The notes below the pieces were generated by a model. It saw nothing but the letters and a program-made list of their open reading frames with translations. It was not told the DNA's origin and ran no database searches. Positions 17,710 through 27,110 of a stretch of 64,000 nucleotides of DNA are shown here, piece by piece; position 1 is the stretch's first letter; each line of letters opens with the position of its first letter. Source of the stretch: Parabacteroides chinchillae (GTDB taxonomy: Bacteria; Bacteroidota; Bacteroidia; Bacteroidales; Tannerellaceae); the NCBI RefSeq assembly GCF_900108035.1, contig NZ_FNVS01000013.1, positions 56,787-120,786 on the forward strand. Direction: 5' to 3'. A program made the translations under genes and the position numbers.

Positions 17710-19027
17710 ATTTATATCTCGTCCATTTTATTAATTCTTTCAGGCTGGGCTTTTTGCCATACATAAGAATGCCGACCCTGTATATCTTACTTGATCCCCA
17801 AATTATAAATAAAGCGGTTGCAAATAACAAACCGACAGAAACGAGGATTTCCCATATAGGAATGTCGTAAGGTAAACGTACCATCATAACGATGGGAGAG
17901 GTGAAAGGTATGAATGAGCACCAGACAGCCAATGGACCGTCCGGATTGTTCATGCTATAAACGCCGGCATACAAGCTGAATACCATTAATATAATAATAG
18001 GCATCATGAACTGCTGTGTATCTTCTTGTTGCTCCAATGCACTTCCTATGGCGGCAAAAAGAGCTGCATACAGCGTATATCCGCCTATAAAGTAAAGCAC
18101 GAAACAAACTCCTATTTCCGTGAAATTAATGGAGTTGATTACTTCCTGAATCTGTGTCTGCATCTCTGAGGACTGTACAGTCATGGCTCCTCCTATGTTT
18201 TGTGCTGCCATTTGTGCATTCATTAGATCGTCAGGACTTGTACCGCCTCCTAGAAATAAGAGTGTGCCGGATACGAGGACGGTTGTCAATATACCCCATA
18301 AAAAGACTTGGGTTAATCCTACAAAACCGATTCCTATTATTTTCCCCATCATCAGATCGAAAGGTTTTACGGAGGAGATGATAACTTCTATAATCCGGTT
18401 TGTTTTTTCTTCCATCACACCTTGCATTACCATTGCCCCGTAAAACATGATAAACATATATATAATAAGTGTAAGCATCATGCCTACGATAGAGGCGACT
18501 GCTGCCGATGTGCTTTTTTCATTTCCTTCTGTATCCCATTTAACAGTTTTGATATCAAATTTAATTTTGCTGTCTTCTATAATCTTGTTCAGATTAGGAA
18601 TGTTGAAGGATGCAAGTTTTTCATCCCTTAAATTCTTAGACAATATATTGTCTATCTCCTGTTTCAGACCGATAGGGATTTGCTTTTCGGAATAAAGTGC
18701 AGCTGCATTCGGATTTTCTAAAAGATCGCCGGTGATGTTTAGAATAGCAAAGATTTCTTTGTTTTGGTCGTAGCGATACTGATCCAGATTCCCGTTTGTA
18801 TTTATGAATATGTATTCGTCTGTGTTTTGAAATAGAGGGGCATATTTACCTGTTGCGTCTATTATTGCCACTTTTTTGGCTTCATTACCTTTGATGCCGG
18901 AAAGCCAAAGCGGAACGAATACTAATGCGGCAAATAAGAACGGGGCAAGAAAAGTTATAATCAGGAATGATTTTTTACTTACCCGGCGGAGATATTCTCG
19001 TTTTACAATTAATCCTATTTTATTCAT
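17708..19027 (-). CDS. ABC-2 type permease (NatB-like)
   Basis: A 439-residue membrane protein. It starts with a cytoplasmic MNKIGLIVKREYLRRVSKKSF and a first helix, then a large extracytoplasmic loop and five or more helices in the C-terminal half, with the VMEEKTNRIIEVIISSVKPFDLMMGK segment that marks ABC-2/NatB permeases. It overlaps its ATP-binding partner gene by 4 bases, so the two form one exporter. The substrate is unknown; NatAB of Bacillus extrudes sodium. Confidence 0.85.
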   Translation of the reverse strand: MNKIGLIVKREYLRRVSKKSFLIITFLAPFLFAALVFVPLWLSGIKGNEAKKVAIIDATGKYAPLFQNTDEYIFINTNGNLDQYRYDQNKEIFAILNITGDLLENPNAAALYSEKQIPIGLKQEIDNILSKNLRDEKLASFNIPNLNKIIEDSKIKFDIKTVKWDTEGNEKSTSAAVASIVGMMLTLIIYMFIMFYGAMVMQGVMEEKTNRIIEVIISSVKPFDLMMGKIIGIGFVGLTQVFLWGILTTVLVSGTLLFLGGGTSPDDLMNAQMAAQNIGGAMTVQSSEMQTQIQEVINSINFTEIGVCFVLYFIGGYTLYAALFAAIGSALEQQEDTQQFMMPIIILMVFSLYAGVYSMNNPDGPLAVWCSFIPFTSPIVMMVRLPYDIPIWEILVSVGLLFATALFIIWGSSKIYRVGILMYGKKPSLKELIKWTRYK

Positions 19028-19971
19028 GCTTTTATTGTATTAGAGCCAGAAACGGTGTTGATAAATATGTCATTCATAGAAGGTATTTCTTCTGAAAAGG
19101 AAAGAATATCCAATTTGCCGGCCAGCAATGTCAGCAGTTCGGAATTGCTGATCTCTTTTTCTTTATGAATGTAGAGTTCGGTAATGTCGCCGTCAGTTTC
19201 TTTCGTACGGAAAGAAAATGCATTCCATTCGGAAGGAATTTCCATTTCGTTCGAGAGAAATTTAATTTCGTCCGAATATACCTTTACTAAGTAAGTATTG
19301 CTTTTGAACCGGTTTCGTATATCCCGGACATTTCCGGACAACACTACTTGAGAGCGGTTAATTAATGCGATGTTGTCGCATATTTCTTCAATAGATGACA
19401 TGTTATGTGTTGAAAAGATAATTGTATGGCCTGCTTCTTTCAGTTCCAGGATTTCCTGTTTGAGCCGTTCAGTGTTTACCGGATCGAAACCGCTGAATGG
19501 CTCGTCGAAAATGAGAAGTTTAGGCTCATGTATTACAGTGGTGATAAACTGTACTTTTTGTTGCATGCCTTTAGATAGTTCTTCCAGTTTTTTGTTCCAC
19601 CAGGGCATGATGTCAAACTTTTCGAACCAATGTGTCAGGCGTTTTCGGGCTTCCATGTATGATAAGCCTTTTAATTGAGCAAGGTAGATTGCCTGTTCAC
19701 CGACTTTCATCTTTTTATATAGCCCTCGTTCTTCCGGTAAATAACCGATCTGATAAATATCTTCCGGACATGAAAGGCGTCCGTTGAATAATACTTTACC
19801 GCTGTCCGGTGCCGTAATTCGGTTAATGATGCGGATCAGTGTGGTTTTTCCTGCTCCGTTAGGACCAAGCAATCCGAATATTTTTCCTTCGGGGACTTGG
19901 ATGCTTACTTTATTCAGTGCAAGATGTCCGGCGTATTGCTTTACCACATCTTCAGTTTCAATGAAATTCAT
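19024..19971 (-). CDS. ABC transporter ATP-binding protein (NatA-like)
   Basis: A 315-residue ATPase: Walker A GPNGAGKTT, Q-loop region IGYLPEERGLY, the signature LSKGMQQKVQ, Walker B LLIFDEPFSGFDP and the switch region FSTHNMSSIEEI. A C-terminal DUF4162-like extension of ~90 residues is typical of NatA-type proteins. Cotranscribed with the permease and 15 bases after dnaG, so probably one dnaG-ABC transcript. Confidence 0.9.
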   Translation of the reverse strand: MNFIETEDVVKQYAGHLALNKVSIQVPEGKIFGLLGPNGAGKTTLIRIINRITAPDSGKVLFNGRLSCPEDIYQIGYLPEERGLYKKMKVGEQAIYLAQLKGLSYMEARKRLTHWFEKFDIMPWWNKKLEELSKGMQQKVQFITTVIHEPKLLIFDEPFSGFDPVNTERLKQEILELKEAGHTIIFSTHNMSSIEEICDNIALINRSQVVLSGNVRDIRNRFKSNTYLVKVYSDEIKFLSNEMEIPSEWNAFSFRTKETDGDITELYIHKEKEISNSELLTLLAGKLDILSFSEEIPSMNDIFINTVSGSNTIKA

Positions 19972-19986
19972 AGGCCATGATTTGTA

Positions 19987-22098
19987 TTACATTTTAAGTA
20001 TGATGCGTTCACCCAGTTCTTTGCTGAGTACATTTTTAATTTCATTTAGTCTGGTGAGTTGTTTTATTAGTTCAACAGCCTGTTCCATATTTCCTTGTGT
20101 CTGCGCTTCCTTTATTTTTACCTGTATTTCTTTTATTTGTTGTAAGACATACGCATCTTTCAGGGCAAACAGTTCACGAAGGACTAATGGTTCTATTTTA
20201 TCCTCTTCTTGTTCCAGTTCACGATATTTTGTGTGATATTTGCTGAGCTGATATTTTTCGCTTATCAGGTTGGCTGCCAGTTTGCTAATGTTTGGATTGG
20301 GATGAGCCAGAAAGTAGCGGTTAGCAATGAACCCTTTGTCTTTGCAGTGTTCGGCAGCTTCATCCAACATGGTTTTGAAAAGGGGCGTATAGAATGTTAG
20401 ATCATCACGTTCCAGATCAAAGCGTATATAGTCTGCTACGTGATGGATTACTTTTTCGTTTGTCTCTTCGTCCACATATTCGTATAAGATACGTTCACCA
20501 TATCGTACAATATAACGGAGTAATGACAGCTCATAAGGCTCGTATGGTGAACGCTTGGGAGCTATTATTTGCGAGGGTTGGGCTGTGGGCGGAACGGAAA
20601 TGGGGCCAGCATCTTCTGCTGGATAATCATCTTCTGTTGGGGGAGGATAATTATTGGGCGGTAAAGATTCTGTATTTTCCTGATAAGGTTGGTAACCCGG
20701 AAAATCAGCATACTCCTGATAAGTGGGAGAAGGCTCAGAAACTTTCTTGGAAGTGCCTGCTGTTCTTGTTGGGGAAGTTGTACGGTTATCTTCTTTACTT
20801 AGCCGTATTTTATTGACTTCATTCAGTAAGACGCGTTCATCAATTTCCATCATAGCACTGCACTCGCGAATATATACGGAGCGGGCTATGTTGTCCGGGA
20901 TAATGGCAACTGTCTTGATAATATCGGAAATCAAGGCAGATCGTTTGATCGGGTCTGTGCCTGCGTCATCCAATAATAGCCGGGTTTTAAAGCGAATGAA
21001 GTCTGTCTCGTTTTGCTTGATAAATTCGGCAAATTGGCTGGCATTGTGTTTTCGTGCGAATGAATCCGGGTCTTCTCCATCAGGAAGAAGCACCACTTTT
21101 ATATTCATGCCGTCTTCTAACAATAAGTCAATTCCTCTTAATGCAGCTTTAATACCCGCAGCATCACCATCATATAGTACGGTGATATTATTGGTAAAAC
21201 GATGTATCAGCCTGATTTGCCCCTGTGTAAGTGCTGTTCCGGAAGAAGCAACAACATTTTCTATTCCGGCCTGGTGCATGGATATTACATCGGTATAACC
21301 TTCAACAAGAAAACAGCGGTCTTGTTTTACAATTGCTTGTTTGGCAAAGTAGATCCCGTAAAGTTCATTGCTCTTATGATATATGTCACTTTCTGGAGAG
21401 TTGACGTACTTGGCCGTTTTATCATCTTTTTTGAGAACGCGGCCGCCAAAAGCAACCACTTTTCCACTCAGGCTATGAACCGGAAAGATAACGCGGCCTC
21501 TGAAACGGTCGTGTATATTTCCATTGTCATAGGCTATGACTAATCCAGTTTTATCCAGGTATTCTTTCTTAAATCCCTTTTTTAATGCAGCCTGATATAA
21601 AGCATCGCGTTGATCCAGGCTGTAACCCAGCTGGAATTTTCGGATGATGTCGTCTCTGAAACCCCGCTCGGCAAAATAACGAAGACCGACAATTCTTCCT
21701 TCCTGATGTTCGTGAAGTTGAGTGGAGAAGTATTGTTGAGCCCAACTGTTAACAATGAACATACTTTCGCGGTCGCTTTGGACTTGCTTTTCCTTGTCGC
21801 TTAACTCCCGTTCCTGTATTTCTATGTTATACTTCTTGGCCAGGAAACGTAAAGCATCGAAATAACTGAGTTGTTCGTGCTTCATGATAAAGTGAATGGA
21901 AGTACCTCCTTCACCGCAAGCGAAGCATTTACATATGTTTTTGGAAGGCGAAACGTAAAATGAAGGTGACTTATCGGAGTGGAACGGACATAACCCCACA
22001 TAGTTTACGCCTCGTTTCCGGAGGGTGACAAATTCTGAAACTACGTCCACTATATTTGCCGCATCCAGTATTCTGTCTATAGTAGGTTGATCTATCAT
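19987..22098 (-). CDS. dnaG: DNA primase
   Basis: A 703-residue primase making RNA primers at the replication fork. The CHC2 zinc ribbon is C37-x2-H40-x17-C58-x2-C61, followed by the Toprim catalytic core (VEGYTDVISMHQAG, LYDGDAAGIKAALRG). Between about residues 435 and 520 there is a Pro-rich, low-complexity linker (PTRTAGTSKK and a PPNNYPPPTED stretch) before the C-terminal helicase-binding region. Confidence 0.95.
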   Translation of the reverse strand: MIDQPTIDRILDAANIVDVVSEFVTLRKRGVNYVGLCPFHSDKSPSFYVSPSKNICKCFACGEGGTSIHFIMKHEQLSYFDALRFLAKKYNIEIQERELSDKEKQVQSDRESMFIVNSWAQQYFSTQLHEHQEGRIVGLRYFAERGFRDDIIRKFQLGYSLDQRDALYQAALKKGFKKEYLDKTGLVIAYDNGNIHDRFRGRVIFPVHSLSGKVVAFGGRVLKKDDKTAKYVNSPESDIYHKSNELYGIYFAKQAIVKQDRCFLVEGYTDVISMHQAGIENVVASSGTALTQGQIRLIHRFTNNITVLYDGDAAGIKAALRGIDLLLEDGMNIKVVLLPDGEDPDSFARKHNASQFAEFIKQNETDFIRFKTRLLLDDAGTDPIKRSALISDIIKTVAIIPDNIARSVYIRECSAMMEIDERVLLNEVNKIRLSKEDNRTTSPTRTAGTSKKVSEPSPTYQEYADFPGYQPYQENTESLPPNNYPPPTEDDYPAEDAGPISVPPTAQPSQIIAPKRSPYEPYELSLLRYIVRYGERILYEYVDEETNEKVIHHVADYIRFDLERDDLTFYTPLFKTMLDEAAEHCKDKGFIANRYFLAHPNPNISKLAANLISEKYQLSKYHTKYRELEQEEDKIEPLVLRELFALKDAYVLQQIKEIQVKIKEAQTQGNMEQAVELIKQLTRLNEIKNVLSKELGERIILKM

Positions 22099-22121
22099 TC
22101 TGCATCCTCAATTTAGGAAGA

Positions 22122-22129
22122 CAAATGTA
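22122..22129 (-). promoter_or_regulatory. Putative -7 box of dnaG
   Basis: TACATTTG on the minus strand, 23 bases before the dnaG start. Confidence 0.45.
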
Positions 22130-22174
22130 GCGATTATTTCCGGTACAACAAGAGACGGTTCCAAAAGAAAACCT

Positions 22175-22182
22175 TATCTTTG
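22175..22182 (+). promoter_or_regulatory. Putative -7 box of the DUF5106 gene
   Basis: TATCTTTG, 25 bases before the ATG at 22208. It faces away from the dnaG promoter. Confidence 0.5.
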
Positions 22183-22207
22183 CGCCTTGAATTGTAAATG
22201 TGTGATT

Positions 22208-23131
22208 ATGAAAAGTCTATATATTTTTTCATTGTTGTTGATATTTAGTGCATGTAGCGGACAACAGTCTAAAAATACCGAAAAAGAACAAACTGTCGAA
22301 CGAACCTTTCAGATGGTTGAAGTACCTTCTATGATTACCGAGCCTGATCAGCGGGCTGATTATTTGTCTGTTCATTATTGGGATAAATTTGATTTTAAAG
22401 ATACTGCTTATATTCATTTACCGGAGGTCACGGAGCAGGCCTTTACTAATTTTATCGATATTTTGAAATATGCTGCGCCGGAGGCAGTAGCGTCTGCAAT
22501 TAAAGGTATGATGAATAAAGCTGATGCAGACAGCACTATGTTTGCCTATTTTGCAGGTTTATATGAGAAATATTTGTATGATCCTAATTCTCCCATGCGT
22601 AATGAGGAGTTTTACATACCTGCTTTACAGTCAATAATAGCATCATCTTCCTATGATGAAGTAAACAAAATCCGCCCCCAACATTTATTGGAACTGGCGT
22701 TAAAGAATAGAGCCGGAGAATCGGCAACCGATTTTACTTATACATTAGCAAATGGAAAAACAGGTACTCTGCACGGAATAAAATCCGATTATTTATTGCT
22801 TTTCTTTTATAATCCCGATTGTCATGCGTGCAAAGAAGTTACGGATCAACTTACAAGTTCTGTAACAGTAAAAGAACTGGTGAAAAATAAGAAACTTAAA
22901 GTCCTTGCTGTCTATCCTGATGAAGATTTGACAGCTTGGAAAGCACACCTTTCTTATATGCCGGCAGGCTGGATCAATTCATATGATAATAGCCTATCTT
23001 TAAAGAATGAAGAAATTTATGATTTAAAAGCAATACCGACTCTTTATTTATTGGATAAAGACAAGAGAGTTCTTTTGAAAGATTGTGCGTACCCTCAGCT
23101 GGAAGATTATTTATTACAACAAAATCAATAA
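22208..23131 (+). CDS. DUF5106 thioredoxin-like lipoprotein
   Basis: A 307-residue lipoprotein from the ATG at 22208; an upstream in-frame TTG at 22187 is less likely because it would put extra residues before the signal peptide. The signal MKSLYIFSLLLIFSACSG ends in a lipobox. The middle is an all-helical DUF5106-type region, and the C-terminal ~130 residues are a thioredoxin fold with a CxxC site (NPDCHACKEV) and the cis-proline loop LKAIPTLYLLD. It probably works as a thiol-disulfide protein in the periplasm. It lies 3 bases before the M48 gene. Confidence 0.75.
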   Translation: MKSLYIFSLLLIFSACSGQQSKNTEKEQTVERTFQMVEVPSMITEPDQRADYLSVHYWDKFDFKDTAYIHLPEVTEQAFTNFIDILKYAAPEAVASAIKGMMNKADADSTMFAYFAGLYEKYLYDPNSPMRNEEFYIPALQSIIASSSYDEVNKIRPQHLLELALKNRAGESATDFTYTLANGKTGTLHGIKSDYLLLFFYNPDCHACKEVTDQLTSSVTVKELVKNKKLKVLAVYPDEDLTAWKAHLSYMPAGWINSYDNSLSLKNEEIYDLKAIPTLYLLDKDKRVLLKDCAYPQLEDYLLQQNQ

Positions 23132-23134
23132 ATT

Positions 23135-23923
23135 ATGAGATCAATTTTATTTTCATTAATTCTTCTGGCAGGTGTTAGTTTGACAACTTCTGCCCAGTTT
23201 AAGATTGGTGGAAAGTCCATCAATACGAAGAAATTAGTAAATGCAGCATCGGACGTTGCCCATGCAGTTACGTTGTCGGATGCAGATGTTGCGGCAATGG
23301 CAAAAGAATATATCCAATGGATGGATACGCATAATGAAGTAGCCGGTCCTGATACAGAAATGGGACAACGCTTGGAACGGATTACTTCTAACTTGAAAAA
23401 AATAGACGGTTTAGATTTAAACTTCAAGGTCTATAATGTTATAGATGTCAATGCTTTTGCTTGTGGCGACGGAAGCGTACGGGTGTGTGGCGGCCTGATG
23501 GATGTTATGGATGATAATGAAGTGCTGGCTGTTATAGGTCATGAGATAGGCCATGTCGTTCACACCGATTCAAAAGATGCAATGAAAAGTGCATACATGA
23601 CTTCTGCTGCCAAAAATGCAGTAGGTTCTGTAAACGGAACTGTTGCAAAACTGACAGATTCGCAACTTGGAGATTTGGCTGAGGCATTGGCTAGTGCTCA
23701 GTATTCTCAGAAACAGGAAGGTGAAGCAGACGATTTTGGTTTCCAGTTCAGTGTTGACAACGGACAAGATCCGTATAGCATGCACAATGCGCTTAAGAAG
23801 TTGATGGATTTGAGTGATGGCCAGCAGAAATCATCTAAATTCCGTCAGATGTTCTCAAGTCATCCTGATACGCAGAAACGTGTTGACAGAATGAAAGTAA
23901 AAGCCGACGAATATTCAAAGTAA
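23135..23923 (+). CDS. M48 family metallopeptidase
   Basis: A 262-residue secreted protein with a signal peptide (MRSILFSLILLAGVSLTTSA) and a peptidase M48 domain. The zinc motif HEIGHVVH is present near residue 134, with the downstream glutamate in QEGEADDFG. Relatives include Oma1 and LoiP/BepA, so a periplasmic quality-control protease is a reasonable guess. Possibly cotranscribed with the DUF5106 lipoprotein. Confidence 0.85.
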   Translation: MRSILFSLILLAGVSLTTSAQFKIGGKSINTKKLVNAASDVAHAVTLSDADVAAMAKEYIQWMDTHNEVAGPDTEMGQRLERITSNLKKIDGLDLNFKVYNVIDVNAFACGDGSVRVCGGLMDVMDDNEVLAVIGHEIGHVVHTDSKDAMKSAYMTSAAKNAVGSVNGTVAKLTDSQLGDLAEALASAQYSQKQEGEADDFGFQFSVDNGQDPYSMHNALKKLMDLSDGQQKSSKFRQMFSSHPDTQKRVDRMKVKADEYSK

Positions 23924-23937
23924 TTATTGAATAAACG

Positions 23938-23955
23938 TTAACCGGTACCGGTTAA
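23938..23955. repeat. Perfect 18-bp palindrome
   Basis: TTAACCGGTACCGGTTAA, 15 bases after the M48 stop. With no loop and no T run it does not look like a terminator; it may be an operator or a protein-binding site. Confidence 0.6.
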
Positions 23956-24032
23956 ATAATTTGTAAGTTAAAATATTGCTAAAACCAAAGAATTTTGTAT
24001 CTGATTGTATATGTTGTATAACATAAAGTGCA

Positions 24033-24040
24033 TATATTTG
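24033..24040 (+). promoter_or_regulatory. Putative -7 box of a small RNA or leader
   Basis: TATATTTG. A TTG lies 16 bp upstream (24014-24016). Transcription would start near 24047. Confidence 0.45.
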
Positions 24041-24046
24041 CATTGT

Positions 24047-24118
24047 GTTTTTCATGGTATTAGATTTAAGGTTAGCAATGAAGATTGGTTGTCCGTGACG
24101 GATAACCTTTTCTTTTTT
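24047..24118 (+). ncRNA. Candidate small RNA or attenuated leader
   Basis: A ~70-base span begins after a TATATTTG box and ends with a terminator-like hairpin: GGTTGTCCG (24087-24095), loop TGA, CGGATAACC (24099-24107, one G-T pair), then TTTTCTTTTTT. No open frame of note lies inside. The rest of the 379-base gap (23924-24302) holds an 18-bp palindrome and a second -7 box for the next gene. The RNA is inferred from promoter plus terminator only. Confidence 0.4.
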
Positions 24119-24263
24119 ATATAGGTCTTTTCTCTTTGTATTTCTTTCACCCGAAAATTAGTTATATTCATTTTAATATTAAATAGAGCTACAACAACCT
24201 GTTTCTTTACATTTTTACCACTTTTTCTTTTGTTGAAGTAAGAAATAAATTACGAAATAATAT

Positions 24264-24271
24264 TACTTTTG
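24264..24271 (+). promoter_or_regulatory. Putative -7 box of the DUF151 gene
   Basis: TACTTTTG, 32 bases before the GTG start. Confidence 0.45.
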
Positions 24272-24302
24272 TCTTTATATATGATTTCTAAACATATCAG
24301 AC

Positions 24303-24938
24303 GTGGATGCAAAGATAAAATTACGAGTTCAGGGACTAACAAACAGTCAGGTACAATCGGGAGCCTATGCTTTAATATTGGCTGAAGAAGATGGCCCGCG
24401 TCGTATTCCTATTATCGTAGGAACGTCCGAGGCACAATCCATAGCGATTGCCCTGGAGCATATTATACCTCCACGTCCTCTTACCCATGATTTGTTCTTT
24501 ACATTTGCGCAGGCTTTCGGCATACATTTGCGTGAAGTGTTTATTTATAAATTTGAAGACGGTGTATTTTATTCGGAGTTATTATTTGACGACGGGACCA
24601 ACCAGGTACGTTTGGATTCGAGAACTTCGGATGCGATTGCTATAGCTCTTCGGGTGAAATGTGATATTTATACGACTGAAGAGATTGTTCGTGAGAGCGG
24701 AGTCGTTTTGGAAGAAGTTCCGTTTGTGAATGAAAAGGAGAATGAATATGATGATCTTGAAGAGATGGAGCCGGAAGATATCCATGATGAAAGCCAATTG
24801 AAAAAATGGCTTGCTTTATTAGACATCGAAGAAATAAAGGAACGTCTGGAAGAAGCTATTTCAGAAGAGAATTACGAATATGCGAAAATGTATAAAGACG
24901 AGTTGCGTCGTCGTGAAGAGGAGGACAATTCTAAATGA
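24303..24938 (+). CDS. Bifunctional nuclease family protein (DUF151 + UVR motif)
   Basis: A 211-residue protein. Residues ~1-135 are a DUF151 domain (GAYALILAEEDGPRRIPIIVG, RTSDAIAIALRVKCDIYTTEEI). After an acidic linker, the C-terminus is a UVR (UvrB/UvrC) helical hairpin (LEEAISEENYEYAKMYKDEL). DUF151 proteins from plants and Thermotoga have been called bifunctional nucleases. The start is GTG; the nearest upstream ATG is out of frame. It overlaps the nucleoside transporter gene by 4 bases. Confidence 0.83.
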   Translation: MDAKIKLRVQGLTNSQVQSGAYALILAEEDGPRRIPIIVGTSEAQSIAIALEHIIPPRPLTHDLFFTFAQAFGIHLREVFIYKFEDGVFYSELLFDDGTNQVRLDSRTSDAIAIALRVKCDIYTTEEIVRESGVVLEEVPFVNEKENEYDDLEEMEPEDIHDESQLKKWLALLDIEEIKERLEEAISEENYEYAKMYKDELRRREEEDNSK

Positions 24939-26251
24939 TTGAAGAACAAGGTGGGTTTGGATTAATTACGCTATTGCGTGGAATCTTGGGCATTATTGTG
25001 ATATTGGCGATAGCATATGGTTTGAGTTATGACCGTAAACGTATTGACTGGAAACTGGTAGGCGGTGGTTTGCTGATGCAGATCATATTTGCTTTAGCTG
25101 TATTATATGTGCCTTTTGTCGGAGGATTATTGGAAGGTCTTGGTAAGATATTTGTCAAACTGATGGACTTTACGGATGCAGGATTAACCTTTTTGTTAGG
25201 GCCGTATGCTTCCAAAGCTGCCGGATTTAGCTTCTTACTCCATTCTTTGCCGATCGTAATATTCTTTTCAGCATTAGTATCTATGTTTTATCACTGGGGA
25301 ATTATCCAACGTGTAGTTGGCGGATTCTCTTGGGTATTGCGTCGCTTTATGAATATATCCGGTTCGGAAGGATTAGTTACTTCCGGGAATATATTTATGG
25401 GAATGACAGAATCTCCGGTCTTGATTAAGAATTATCTGCCCACAATGAACCGTTCGGAAATCTTTTTGGTAATGGTTTCCGGAATGGGTACAATTGCAGG
25501 TTCTGTTATGGGAACCTATATTGGAATGTTGGGCGGAACCGATCCTGTGGCAAAAGTTATGTTTGCCAAACACTTGCTTTCTGCTTCTGTGATGGCTGTC
25601 CCCGGTTCCATAGTATTGGCGAAGATGCTTTGTCCGCAAACAGAAAAAGCCTCAGACCATGCTGTTGGCTTGGAGAAGGAAGGACGCAATACTAATATAT
25701 TGGATGCAATTTCTTCAGGAACGGTAACCGGTGTAAAGCTGATGACGAATATTGCAGCTATGCTTTTGGTTTTTATCTCTCTGGTGGCATTGGCTAATTA
25801 TGTAACCGAGGATATAATAGGGCGCTATACCGGTTTGAATGATTGGATTGTAAGAATAACAGATGGCAAAGCACAAGGATTGACTTTCCAATTTATACTG
25901 GGGGTAATAACTTCTCCTTTTATGTGGTTGATAGGTGTCCCCAGTCAGGATGTTATGCTAGTGGGATCGTTATTGGGACAGAAAACAATATTAAACGAGT
26001 TTGTTGCCTATTTCCAGCTGCAGCAATGGAAGGATGCAGGATTATTTATGTACCAGAAGTCCGTATTGATGTCTACTTATATATTGTGTGGCTTTGCCAA
26101 TATCTCATCTATCGGCATATTGTTAGGAGGTTTGGGAGTGCTTGCTCCTGAAAAGCGGGGGCTGATCTCACGTATTGGTGTGTTGGCAATGGTAGGCGGT
26201 GCACTGGTATCGGTTCTTTCGGCTACTATTATAGGTATGATACTCGGATAA
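24935..26251 (+). CDS. Concentrative nucleoside transporter (CNT/NupC family)
   Basis: A 438-residue integral membrane protein with about ten hydrophobic segments. Family landmarks include GLLEGLGKIFVKLMDFTDAG, GNIFMGMTESPVLIKNYL and SYILCGFAN-like TYILCGFANISSIGI. It imports nucleosides by cation symport. Overlap with the DUF151 gene (ATGA) indicates coupling, and rsmE follows 31 bases later in the same unit. Confidence 0.92.
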   Translation: MIEEQGGFGLITLLRGILGIIVILAIAYGLSYDRKRIDWKLVGGGLLMQIIFALAVLYVPFVGGLLEGLGKIFVKLMDFTDAGLTFLLGPYASKAAGFSFLLHSLPIVIFFSALVSMFYHWGIIQRVVGGFSWVLRRFMNISGSEGLVTSGNIFMGMTESPVLIKNYLPTMNRSEIFLVMVSGMGTIAGSVMGTYIGMLGGTDPVAKVMFAKHLLSASVMAVPGSIVLAKMLCPQTEKASDHAVGLEKEGRNTNILDAISSGTVTGVKLMTNIAAMLLVFISLVALANYVTEDIIGRYTGLNDWIVRITDGKAQGLTFQFILGVITSPFMWLIGVPSQDVMLVGSLLGQKTILNEFVAYFQLQQWKDAGLFMYQKSVLMSTYILCGFANISSIGILLGGLGVLAPEKRGLISRIGVLAMVGGALVSVLSATIIGMILG

Positions 26252-26282
26252 TTATAAGTTAATAACAGATAGTTAGTTAGCA

Positions 26283-26981
26283 GTGCAGATTTTTTATACA
26301 CCTGATATCGCAACAAATCTTGAAATGCCTGAAGAAGAGGCAGGTCATTGTATTCGTGTGCTTCGCTTGACAGAAGGAGATGAAATTTTATTGACTGACG
26401 GACAAGGCAGTTTTTACAAAGCGGCTATTAGTCGTGCCCATCCGAAGCATTGCGAAGTAAATATTCTGGAAACATGGAAGCAGCCTGCCTTGTGGAATTT
26501 TAATCTACATATAGCAGTTGCTCCGACAAAAAATATGGACCGGATGGAATGGTTTGCAGAGAAGGCCACGGAAATAGGGATCGACCGGATTACCTGCCTG
26601 AATTGCCGTTTCTCGGAACGAAAAGAGATCAAACCTGCCCGTTTGGAGAAAATTCTGATTAGTGCGATGAAGCAGTCGCAAAAAGCTATTGTGCCGAAAC
26701 TGGATGGAATGACAGACTTTAAATCATTCATATCTGCTCCTTTTGACGGCCGCAAATTCATTGCTCATTGTGAGGAAGGAGAGAAGCCTCTTTTAAAGAA
26801 AACATACCGGGCAGGAGAAAATGCCCTTATTCTGATTGGTCCCGAAGGTGATTTTAGTCCTGAAGAAATAGAACTGGCCCGAAAGAATGGTTTTGAACCG
26901 ATTTCTCTGGGCGAAAGCAGACTGCGTACAGAAACGGCTGCTTTAGTTGCTTGTCATACGATTCATATACTAAATCAATAA
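26283..26981 (+). CDS. rsmE: 16S rRNA (uracil(1498)-N3)-methyltransferase
   Basis: A 232-residue SPOUT-class methyltransferase. The N-terminal PUA-like part (HCIRVLRLTEGDEILLTDG) is followed by the catalytic domain with KATEIGIDRITCLNCRFSER and the knotted SAM site LILIGPEGDFSPEE and LGESRLRTETA. The start is GTG, giving the usual family N-terminus. A strong terminator follows. Confidence 0.93.
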   Translation: MQIFYTPDIATNLEMPEEEAGHCIRVLRLTEGDEILLTDGQGSFYKAAISRAHPKHCEVNILETWKQPALWNFNLHIAVAPTKNMDRMEWFAEKATEIGIDRITCLNCRFSERKEIKPARLEKILISAMKQSQKAIVPKLDGMTDFKSFISAPFDGRKFIAHCEEGEKPLLKKTYRAGENALILIGPEGDFSPEEIELARKNGFEPISLGESRLRTETAALVACHTIHILNQ

Positions 26982-27041
26982 TCATATCTACTGCAGATAT
27001 GACTGAGAAAGAAAAATGTATGTATAGTGAATATAAAAAAG

Positions 27042-27090
27042 ATATACCTTTTGCATTTAGAAGACTTGCCTTCTGCTGCAAAAGGTATAT
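27042..27090. terminator. Bidirectional terminator between rsmE and the short guaA-like gene
   Basis: Arms ATATACCTTTTGCA / TGCAAAAGGTATAT with an inner AGAAG/CTTCT stem, A-rich before and T-rich after. Confidence 0.8.
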
Positions 27091-27110
27091 TATTTAAACG
27101 GGAATGTTAT

